Source: Chitinivibrionales bacterium
GTDB taxonomy: Bacteria; Fibrobacterota; Chitinivibrionia; Chitinivibrionales; FEN-1185
Reading direction: 5' to 3'
DNA length: 13,828 nt
NCBI GenBank assembly: GCA_028718065.1
Contig: JAQUMP010000030.1
Coordinates: forward strand, 1 to 13,828
Made by a program: the position numbers and the translations under genes. Numbering within the stretch: position 1 is the first letter of the stretch; every line of letters begins with the position of its first letter. The notes beneath the pieces are model-generated. The model saw only the letters and a list, made by a program, of their open reading frames with translations, did not search any database and was not told where the DNA came from. Shown here piece after piece: positions 1 through 7,300 of the stretch.

Positions 1-654
1 AACACCCATGATTCCAAGCGAGGCTTCCAGATCCATTGATTTTGCCAAGGGAAGATTCATACCGATATTGCCTTTAAATAAATCGGACTGGTAATTAATC
101 ATGCCATCGCTTACCTCTTTCTGAAATGCAAGGTAAGTGCCTATGCCGATCATGCCGCCATTGGGGAAAGCATAACCGCCCATGAGGTCGATTTTGCCCG
201 TTGGCGGAGCCATAACAAGATAATGGCCGTTTGTTCCACTCACCGAGGGACCGCTCAGATATTTTAATGCATCGTCGTAACGGTTAAAGCACGCACCAAA
301 AGATACCATGGGATATTGATTACCGGCTTCTGCATTCTGCTTAAGCGAATAGGATACGATTGCGCCGAAGTAGGGACGCTCGGGATCGCGATTGTAGCGT
401 TGCAGAGCAAAAGTATTGCCCGTTGATCCGCCTGCCTGTTGCGCCGCCTTTTGGTCCATGGAATCCTGCACATAAACACCCAGTGAACCAAGGATCATAT
501 TCGGATAATAATTTAAATTGGCAGGATTCCGGAACACGCTGGTTTCATCCATAAAAAAGGCATCGTGTTTACCCATACCGATGATTCGGGCGTCGGTCGC
601 ATATATACTAGCTAAACATCCGGCAGTGAGTAACACAACCGCAACTTTTTTCAT
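1..654 (-). CDS. Outer-membrane beta-barrel protein (PorV/FadL-like), C-terminus cut by window edge
   Basis: Partial: 218 codons run from an ATG at 654 to the window's left edge with no stop. A good Shine-Dalgarno (GGAGGA at 662-667, 7 bases before the ATG) fixes the start. The protein opens with MKK and a short hydrophobic stretch, then a likely signal peptidase I site near residues 19-20. Cys13 in LTAGC is a poor alternative lipobox because Thr sits at -3. The mature part starts 'DARIIGMGKHDAFF' and has 'VFRNPANL' soon after, the 'MG...NPA' start seen in PorV/UPF0164/FadL-like barrels of FCB bacteria. It continues with alternating Gly/aromatic-rich strands. It lies 100 bases downstream of the AgmX-tail gene on the same strand, so it may be the last gene of that unit or have its own promoter. 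Its substrate and exact role are unknown. The barrel class is inferred from sequence character, not from a profile hit. Confidence 0.75.
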   Translation of the reverse strand, partial: MKKVAVVLLTAGCLASIYATDARIIGMGKHDAFFMDETSVFRNPANLNYYPNMILGSLGVYVQDSMDQKAAQQAGGSTGNTFALQRYNRDPERPYFGAIVSYSLKQNAEAGNQYPMVSFGACFNRYDDALKYLSGPSVSGTNGHYLVMAPPTGKIDLMGGYAFPNGGMIGIGTYLAFQKEVSDGMINYQSDLFKGNIGMNLPLAKSMDLEASLGIMGV

Positions 655-754
655 AGCACAATCCTCCGTCGTTCAAAAAGCGTTTTTGGTTTCGGCTCAA
701 TTCTATCTTAACTTAATTATATTTTTAAGACAACCGAATAATAAAATATCTTTT
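655..754 (-). promoter_or_regulatory. Short intergenic region with possible -10 for the barrel gene
   Basis: This AT-rich 100-base gap holds a perfect TATAAT on the minus strand (716-721), about 60 bases before the downstream ATG. No good -35 lies 16-18 bases upstream of it, so promoter activity is doubtful. A small AAAAACGCTTTTT inverted repeat (676-688) is too weak to call a terminator. The gap is wider than those inside the motor block, so a separate transcript for the barrel gene is possible. Confidence 0.25.
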
Positions 755-2056
755 TCACTGCGAGAATACAAATGGATAAACAACTTCGGTAACATCGCCG
801 GGTTTGTCGATTTTCTCGAAAATCCATCGCTTGATTTTAGCGAGCACTTCATCTTCCAGCGCCGTATCGTCCATGGTGGATTCAACCTTTTCACAAAAGA
901 TGACCTTGCCGAATTCGTCTATTGCAAATTTTACCTTAATCTTTCCTTTAAGTCCAGGCTTTTCGCGCAGGCGTTTGTTATAGGCATACCGCAGCGCCGC
1001 GAGGTTCTGCATGACCACGCGCATGATACTCGATTTGCTTCTGCCTCCTGTCAAGGCAGCACCCTTGAGGAAGTCGGATGGCGTAATATCCAACCCGCTG
1101 CCGCGTTTCTTGAGCGCCAGGGCGCCGCCCTCGCCGCCCATGAGACCGCCGATGAGATCGTCGACGCCACCTGATCCACTGCCGCCGCCAAAGCCGCTGC
1201 CGTAACCGGCGCCATAGCCGATACCGGCCGCGCCTTTACGACCCACGCCGCCGCCGCCGCCGGATTTAAGCCCGCCGACGCCCTGTAAAACGGCATCTAT
1301 ATCCGTTGCAAAGCCGCCCTGGCCGAAAATATCGGCGCTGGCCACGGATTTGCCCTTGACTCTTCCGGAAATAATTCCCAAAACGCCCTGTTGCGTGACC
1401 CGCGCGCGCGGATCTCCGCCGCCGCCGGTTGTGCCGCCGGCGCCCTTATGCTGCGTAGGCTTGAGGGTTTTCTTATCGTTTTTTTCTTCCGGGACCTGTT
1501 TTTCATCTTCTTTCTTTTTTTGCTCATCGAGCTGTTTCTGGATATTTTCCGGCAATTGCTGTTGCAGGGAAGCAACGACTTCCTGGGGTATTTTTTCCAG
1601 AAAATCCTGCTTTGTTTCCTCAAAACGAAAGGTGGAAAACCAAACCCCGAAAATAAGGCCTATGGCGAGGCAACAAATCTGCACATAGCGCATTTTCCGG
1701 TCTTGCTCAATGTACCAGAGGTCCGGACGCTTGTTAAACATTTGGACCAACTCGGAATCCGAAAGCAGACGCCCGGGAGTTTCATCGTCGTCGTCGGAAC
1801 TTGACGAAGACGAAACTGGTTTTTGGACCGCGGCCTCGATAGGCGTCATTTCTATTTGCGCGCCGACCGCTTCAAACCTTCTTTTAAGCTTGAGCGCTTC
1901 GTCTTCGTCCGCTTCACGCTTGATGCTGACGGATTTTGATGTTACCGCCGAAAAAATAACATCGAAAGAATTTCCCGACCAGCGCGCAACTTCTTCGGCG
2001 ATCGCGCGGGCCCGTTCCGGATTTTCACAGCGTTTAATAATGATTCTATATTTCAA
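755..2056 (-). CDS. TonB-like energy transducer with AgmX/PglI-type C-terminal tail
   Basis: A 433-residue protein. The start codon is TTG at 2054-2056, supported by AAGGAG six bases upstream; the next in-frame Met is residue 70. Residues 2-72 form a small alpha/beta domain whose end (EDEALKLKRRFEAVGAQIEM) resembles the last helix and strand of the ribosomal L7/L12 C-terminal domain. A Ser/Asp linker (82-92) and one membrane helix (about 123-142) follow. Next come a charged helical or coiled-coil stretch (about 146-198), a very Gly-rich linker (about 205-315) and a compact C-terminal domain (about 338-433). That last domain has the 'L..C Y...L...P.L.G.I.V.F.I...G.V' style pattern of TonB and of the AgmX/PglI tail family; here it reads RYAYNKRLREKPGLKGKIKV. 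The predicted topology is a cytoplasmic N-terminus with a long periplasmic arm. It lies 20 bases after the ExbD gene, so it is probably the arm driven by that motor. In Myxococcus, AgmX (GltJ) and PglI (GltG) have comparable cytoplasmic domain-TM-tail layouts. Function is inferred. Confidence 0.8.
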   Translation of the reverse strand: MKYRIIIKRCENPERARAIAEEVARWSGNSFDVIFSAVTSKSVSIKREADEDEALKLKRRFEAVGAQIEMTPIEAAVQKPVSSSSSSDDDDETPGRLLSDSELVQMFNKRPDLWYIEQDRKMRYVQICCLAIGLIFGVWFSTFRFEETKQDFLEKIPQEVVASLQQQLPENIQKQLDEQKKKEDEKQVPEEKNDKKTLKPTQHKGAGGTTGGGGDPRARVTQQGVLGIISGRVKGKSVASADIFGQGGFATDIDAVLQGVGGLKSGGGGGVGRKGAAGIGYGAGYGSGFGGGSGSGGVDDLIGGLMGGEGGALALKKRGSGLDITPSDFLKGAALTGGRSKSSIMRVVMQNLAALRYAYNKRLREKPGLKGKIKVKFAIDEFGKVIFCEKVESTMDDTALEDEVLAKIKRWIFEKIDKPGDVTEVVYPFVFSQ

Positions 2057-2076
2057 GGTCTGCTCCTTTTAATTCA

Positions 2077-2631
2077 TTAACCCTTTTTAACAGGAAACAG
2101 TTTAAATTCGGCGCCTTCGGTATTCGGATCGCCCCGTTCCATTACGGCAAAAAGCATTGTCCGGTAGCCGACGGTCCCGCAAGTTGTCATAACTTTATAC
2201 ATGACGTCAAAGTCCATGTTTTTATCGATTTGAATTATAACCTTGCCTTCGACCTTGTTGGAAAGCCCTATTTTAACCGCCGCTTCTTCCTGGGCAAATT
2301 TTGCTTCGAGCACATTTTTAAGCGCCGGAATAGTCTGATCGAGACTGTTCTGCCCGATTTTACGAACTTCTTCGACCGATACCACCGCCTTGTTGTCGAC
2401 CACTATCATGCTGTTATCGACGGCGATCTGCAGGACAACCTCGTTGGCTTTCTTTTTGGCGCTTGAATTAGGCAGAGTCAGGTTATCGGCGTTGGTAAGG
2501 ATATTCCCCTCCGCCGAATAGTTGACAATAAGATATAGCAGCAGAATGGTTAATATATCCATCATGGATGTAATATTAACACCCTCCGCTATCCCTATGT
2601 TTGCCTTAGACCGGCCGCGTGATTTTGCCAT
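2077..2631 (-). CDS. ExbD/TolR family proton-motor subunit with intact membrane Asp
   Basis: A 184-residue inner-membrane protein of the ExbD/TolR family, which pairs with ExbB/TolQ to use the proton gradient. It has a short cytoplasmic N-terminus, one membrane helix (about 20-40) beginning 'NITSMMDILTILLLYLIV', and a periplasmic domain. Asp25 (codon at 2557-2559) aligns with the conserved proton-carrying Asp of ExbD. The C-terminal part, with 'GKVIIQIDKNMDFDVMYKV' at about 148-166, matches the usual 'v.i..D....y..v..vm' ending. It is slightly longer than the usual 140 or so residues. The ATG at 2629-2631 has a modest GAAGGGA upstream. It is 18 bases after the second ExbD gene and 20 bases before the TonB-like gene, so it almost certainly shares their transcript. 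By position and type it could play the AglQ/AglS role of Myxococcus. Confidence 0.92.
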   Translation of the reverse strand: MAKSRGRSKANIGIAEGVNITSMMDILTILLLYLIVNYSAEGNILTNADNLTLPNSSAKKKANEVVLQIAVDNSMIVVDNKAVVSVEEVRKIGQNSLDQTIPALKNVLEAKFAQEEAAVKIGLSNKVEGKVIIQIDKNMDFDVMYKVMTTCGTVGYRTMLFAVMERGDPNTEGAEFKLFPVKKG

Positions 2632-2649
2632 GATTTTCCCTTCTTGCTT

Positions 2650-3465
2650 TTATGCGCGTAATTTTGCAATCATGATATTGGGATAATTCGAGCTTTTCGC
2701 TACGTCCATTAATTGAATGATTTTATCGTAAAAAACCCCGTTCTCCGCGGCAATGATAATATCGTCTTTGTCATCGACGTCTATGAACCGTTCCTTGATC
2801 TTCATGAGCCGGTTCTGAAGTTCGTCGTAGGCCGACTGCTGCTTAAGAACATATTCGGCGGGGTCGCTTACAATTACCATTTTGCGCGGGTTGCTCATGA
2901 CAAAGGCCGTGTCGCCGCCTTTTACCGCTGTAAGCCCGTTGCCCATAATGTCGGTTACCATCTGGCCATATTTATTGTAAAGGCAATTTTTAACCTTGCC
3001 GGTGGCCTGGTCCACGGCATAGAGCCAGATATCGTAACGTTCATTAATGGTCATGCGCTTGCCGGTAGCGGGATCAAGCGGCGGCTCCGGGTGTTGCGGA
3101 TCGAAACGCACGATGGTGTCTTTGCGATTGACACGCGAAATATAATGATGGAATTCGCGATAGTAAATGCTGGGCAAAAATCCACCCTTGGCGCCGATAG
3201 TTACGACCGAGTCCGTAACGATAAGCGTTAACAGCATTTTGTTGGATTTATCTTCTGTCGGCGCTACGGTCTGCTTTACTTCCGTGCTCGAACCGCGGCC
3301 TTCCGGCAGTTTTAATTCCAGGATTGCCGTTCTGGCAAACTCTGCGGACATGAGCAACATGGGGATAAGCACGATGATAACGTTCATGAACGGTTTTAAA
3401 TCGATCGGCATACCCGCTGCCCAATGGTCCGCATCCGCTCCGACTTTTCTTGGTTTTCTTGCCAT
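2650..3465 (-). CDS. ExbD/TolR family protein with Asn replacing the proton-carrying Asp
   Basis: A 271-residue ExbD/TolR relative. The single membrane helix (about 22-41) reads 'DLKPFMNVIIVLIPMLL'. Aligned to E. coli ExbD (VTPFIDVMLVLL), the conserved Pro-Phe matches exactly and the essential Asp is Asn28 (codon AAC at 3382-3384). The C-terminal end, 'DDIIIAAENGVFYDKIIQL' at about 234-252, is a typical ExbD periplasmic ending. Between these lies an extra region of about 100 residues (roughly 100-200), with a Pro-rich piece and paired Tyr/Trp residues, not found in ordinary ExbD. The length is nearly twice the family norm. Translation from ATG 3463-3465 is preceded by AAGGG about 10 bases upstream. 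It sits between the ExbB-like gene (57 bases) and the normal ExbD gene (18 bases). It is likely a non-protonatable partner in a heterodimer, or a structural subunit; that role is inference. Confidence 0.88.
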   Translation of the reverse strand: MARKPRKVGADADHWAAGMPIDLKPFMNVIIVLIPMLLMSAEFARTAILELKLPEGRGSSTEVKQTVAPTEDKSNKMLLTLIVTDSVVTIGAKGGFLPSIYYREFHHYISRVNRKDTIVRFDPQHPEPPLDPATGKRMTINERYDIWLYAVDQATGKVKNCLYNKYGQMVTDIMGNGLTAVKGGDTAFVMSNPRKMVIVSDPAEYVLKQQSAYDELQNRLMKIKERFIDVDDKDDIIIAAENGVFYDKIIQLMDVAKSSNYPNIMIAKLRA

Positions 3466-3522
3466 TGTTCTATTACCCTTGAAAGAGTGAGTCGAAATTT
3501 ACTTTAGGTTAAAAATCGGCGA

Positions 3523-4155
3523 TTATTCTTCTATGAGATTGATTAATTTGGCCGATTTTTCGTCCAGTTCGACAACCAGATTCTCCGCTTTACGGTTGAT
3601 AAAACCATGCAGAAGAATCGTTGGCGCCGCGACGGAAAGACCCATAAGCGTTGCCGACATGGCAATGGCGATACCGGCGGCCAAGGCCTGCGCGCGCTGC
3701 GCAGCGGGAACGTTGGCAATGGCATTAAAGGTTTCCAGAAGACCGTAAACGGTTCCGAGCAATCCGACCAGCGTTGCAAGGTTGGCAAGCATATTGAGAA
3801 GGTTAATGTTCGAGGCAATCTTGGGAACTTCGGTCAAGAAAACTTCGTCGACGATTTTCTGGATGTACTTGGCGCCTTTGCTGCGGTTTTCCAGAATAAC
3901 GCGAACGACTTTGGCCAGCGGGGTGTTAATGGAAAAAGCAAGTTTGATGGCTTTATCAAAATCACCGGCTTTAAGACACACGGACACCTGGGACATAAAT
4001 GGGGAACTGTTCATTCCGCATTTAATAAACAGATACCAAAAACGCTCGATCATGAAGCCGAGAATTACAAAACCGACTCCAAGAATAAGCCACATGACCC
4101 AACCGCCTGCAGACTGAAAACCGCCAAGAATAAATGTAAAGAAATTCGCATGCAT
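3523..4155 (-). CDS. MotA/TolQ/ExbB family proton channel subunit
   Basis: A 210-residue inner-membrane protein with the three-helix layout of ExbB/TolQ/AglR: helices at about 19-41, 118-145 and 155-184, with a cytoplasmic stretch of some 75 residues between the first two. The family signatures are clear: 'LATLVGLLGTVYGLLETF' in the second helix, and 'GIAIAMSATLMGLSVAAP' in the third. The Thr residues that line the pore in E. coli ExbB have counterparts in GTV (Thr135) and SAT (Thr169). Such proteins form a ring around ExbD helices and pass protons that drive rotation or conformational change. The start is ATG 4153-4155 with AGGTGGGG close upstream. It is first in the motor block, preceded by a 217-base gap containing a promoter-like sequence. 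It is the only ExbB-type gene next to two ExbD genes, as with AglR next to AglQ/AglS in Myxococcus. Confidence 0.95.
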   Translation of the reverse strand: MHANFFTFILGGFQSAGGWVMWLILGVGFVILGFMIERFWYLFIKCGMNSSPFMSQVSVCLKAGDFDKAIKLAFSINTPLAKVVRVILENRSKGAKYIQKIVDEVFLTEVPKIASNINLLNMLANLATLVGLLGTVYGLLETFNAIANVPAAQRAQALAAGIAIAMSATLMGLSVAAPTILLHGFINRKAENLVVELDEKSAKLINLIEE

Positions 4156-4306
4156 GGTGTCCCCACCTTTCCTGAAGTTATTAAAAGGTTAGTATGAAAT
4201 AAAAAGTATTAACCGTGTAAATTTTTAACTCTGTTAAACAACGATGTCTCGGGCACATAAATGTTGCTTGTCAATAGTTGCTTCTTCTCTCCTTTCTTAT
4301 TCTTGA

Positions 4307-4336
4307 ATCATAATTAAAATAATTTTTTCCCGTCAA
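4307..4336 (-). promoter_or_regulatory. Sigma-70-like promoter for the motor block
   Basis: On the minus strand, TTGACG (4331-4336) and TATGAT (4307-4312) are separated by 18 bases, each one base from the sigma-70 consensus. This would start transcription near position 4300, about 145 bases before the ExbB-like ATG. The surrounding gap (4156-4372) is AT-rich and shows no terminator hairpin after the large TPR gene, so read-through from the upstream block is also possible. The call rests on sequence match alone. Confidence 0.5.
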
Positions 4337-4372
4337 AACAAAAGAACTATTTTCAAACAATTAAACACAAGG

Positions 4373-7300
4373 TTATTTGCCCATTTTTAATTCGGTGATG
4401 CGTTCCTGTTCGTCCATGGTTGCGCGTTGGGCGTCGCGTTCCATTTGTCGCAACTTGGCGATTTTGTCCGGGACCGAAATATTCATCTGGACGACGTTCT
4501 GGATACGGCGCATATTGCGCGCGTATTGATCGTCGTTTGAGGCTGCTTGCTCGGCGGCGGGCGATGCCGTTTTTCCCTTGACAACCGAGGCCGCCGGCGT
4601 CGCCGGTTGCGCCGTCTGCGGCTTGACAACAGGAGCCCGTTCGACGATTTGCAGCGACAGGACTTCCGATGAAGGATTGATCCCGCGGATTTTTTCGCGG
4701 GTTTTGTCCAGCCACGGGCTGTTGACGATCCCGAGCTGGGCGGCGGCCTTGACGGCCTCCTCGAATTTCGGTAATGCCTTGTCCATGGCTTCCAACTCTT
4801 TTTCCTCGAGCAGTTCCTTGTAGGCCTTGCGGTCCTCGGGCGAAAGTCCCGCCGGGACGGGTGAATTCTTAAAAAGCAAGCCCACCTGTTCAAACAAGCC
4901 GCCTTTAAGGTAACCCATTTTCACAAACATATCTTTTGATTTGTCGACATATTCGTTTTTAATGTTCTGCTGATAGGCCCAATCGATATTCTTGCCGAAA
5001 TACTCCTGGGCCTTGATGTAATATTTTTCCAGGCTGGAAATGATTTTGATCCTGGCGGCGACCTTTTCGGTTTCGTTGCCGCGAATTGTCTGGTTTTCGA
5101 GCGCGCCGGCAAAATCCACAAAACAGACGCCGATTTTATAGGTGGCCTTGATGGTCCATTCGGCCACGCCGATCTCCACGGCCTTGGCATAGGTTTTGGC
5201 GCACTCTTCGAGCAGTTTGGTTTTGGCCTCAAGGCTCTTTTTAACGGAATTGGGATCGCCGGTAAATTGAATCGCCGAAAAATCCCGGTAAATGATCTCG
5301 CCGAGCATGTATTCGGCCCGGGCAATGCTGCCGACATCGATCTCCGAATTTTTGCCGGTGTGTTCGTAAACATCGATGGCCATGGTGTAATTCTGTTTGG
5401 CATTGGCGTTGTCGCCCATGTTAAAATAGGCGTCGCCGGCCTTGACAACCGCTTCGACCTGTTTGGCCTTATCGGTGGAAAACTTTTTGGCATACTCGGT
5501 AAAAGTCCCGGCCATCTCCGAATTCTTGCCCATTTTTTCATAGCAGATGCCTACGGAAAAGAAGGCGTCCGCCGAAAATTCCGAGGTCGGAAAATTATTG
5601 TAAAGCATGCCGTAGGCCTTGATGGCCTCAGCAAACATTTTGGCCTGCTCGAAATAATATCCCGCATAGTAAAGACTCGGGGCGGCAAAGGCCTGTTTGT
5701 TGATTTTTTGGGCGCCGGCCATATATGCCATGGCGGCCTCCTTGGACTTGTTGACCTTTTTGTAGTCTTCGGCGGCGCGCACGAACGCCTTTTCGACAAG
5801 GGTTGACTGAGGATATTTTTCGGTGAACATCATGAATATAGATGCGGCGGCATCGAAATTGTTGAGCTCTTCGTAGCACGCGCCCGCCTCAAACCAGCCC
5901 CGGTCGGCGACTTTACTCTTGGGATATTTATCGGGGATTTGCTTAAAGGTTTCGGCCGCCCCGGCGGTATTGCCGCCTTTTTTCAGGGCTTCGGCTTTTT
6001 TAAAGAGCGTTCCGGCGGCCAAATCGATTATTTCGGCATACTCCGGGCTGGTTTGCGAATACTGCTTGAGCAGCAGGTCGTAACGGGCAAAAGCCATATC
6101 GTACTCGCCCATGCTTGCATAACAGTTGGCAAGCATGCGCAGGGCCTTATCGGAAATCTTGCTGCTCGGATAGGTATCGATTATAAATTTATAGAGTTGG
6201 ATCGCATTTTCGTAGGACTTGGCCGAATAATAAATGTCGCCGCCCAAGAGAAGAACTTCGGGGGAATTGGCGCTTTTAGGAAACCGGCCCTGAAAGGCCC
6301 GGACGTAATCGAGCAGTTTTTTGGTGATCGGCTCGTTAAGCGCCTGTTCGTCGTTGAGCCCTTGTTTGGACATAATGCGTTTACGCGCACTGCTCAGAGC
6401 GACCACCACATTATAACCGGCGTCTTCCTGAGAAATGGAAACGGGACGCTTGGCCTCTTTCTTGCGTTTTTCCACTTCCTGCGCATCCATGCCGAGCGTA
6501 TCGATTTCTTTTTCGTAGGCGCCGAAAGAGGCCAGATTGGCCATAGCAACCCAGTTGTAGTTGTCCGCGGCTTTTTCGAAATCTCCGAGGGTATTGTAGA
6601 CTTCGGCCACATAAAACTTAAACTGGTATATGCTCCACTTGTCGTTAGGGAATTTATCGAAATATTCGTTAAAACGCTGGAGCGCTTTTTCGTAGAGGGA
6701 ACGGTCTTTGTTTTTCTGCGCGAGCGCCAGGTAATACAGAGGAATGGTGCCCAGGGCCTTGCGCACCTCGTTATTGGCATTGGCGAGCGCCTCTTTTTGC
6801 CCGGCATTTTTGGCAACCCATTCGCTGGTGGGGCCGTAAGTGTCCACCAGTTTTTCGCGCGCGTCGTTGGCCTCGGCGTCTTTCTTTTTAAGAACAAAAC
6901 ACTCCACCAGCATTTGCTGGGCGAGCGGCGCGTCTTTATAATATGGAAACTGTTTGAGCGCTTCGTTTAAGGCGAGGACGGCTTCTTCGATCTGGCCGTG
7001 CGTGCGGTTTTTTTCTCCGACGGTGTAAAGTACCGTGGCCTCATAGGGACGGCTGCCGACTTTATGGAAAAAATTGATCGCCTCCTGAGCGCCGTTGGTC
7101 ATGTCCGAGAAGGTGGTCGCCAGCATTTCCAGAGATTCGTCTCGCAGGTCCTGCTTTACATATTCGCCCGCATCGCTTTTTTCGATATAGGAGAAAAAGA
7201 GTTCGGCCGCTTTGTCGAATTCGGACAGGTTATAGTAAATATCGGCCTTGCGAAAATGCACCATGCTCGCGATTTCTTTGGTCACCTGCGTCATATTCAC

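Noticed and set aside
676..688. Possible terminator hairpin after the TonB-like gene
   Set aside because: The stem is only five A-T pairs, too weak for an intrinsic terminator.
518..1174. Plus-strand open frame of 218 codons
   Set aside because: It lies opposite the signal-peptide end of the barrel gene and the tail domain of the TonB-like gene, crosses an intergenic gap, and shows no recognisable domain.
1249..1262. GCC-type triplet run as a possible microsatellite or CRISPR-like repeat
   Set aside because: It encodes the Gly run of the linker in frame; there is no repeat-spacer structure.
4353..4893. Arg/Pro-rich minus-strand frames overlapping the end of the TPR gene
   Set aside because: They are out-of-frame readings of the same coding DNA; their Arg/Pro/Ser-rich composition is typical of such shadows.
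5939..6970. Plus-strand open frame of 343 codons
   Set aside because: It lies wholly antisense to the giant TPR gene. Its Gly/Phe/Val-rich composition is what the complement of Lys/Glu/Ala-rich TPR coding gives; no signal or motif is present.
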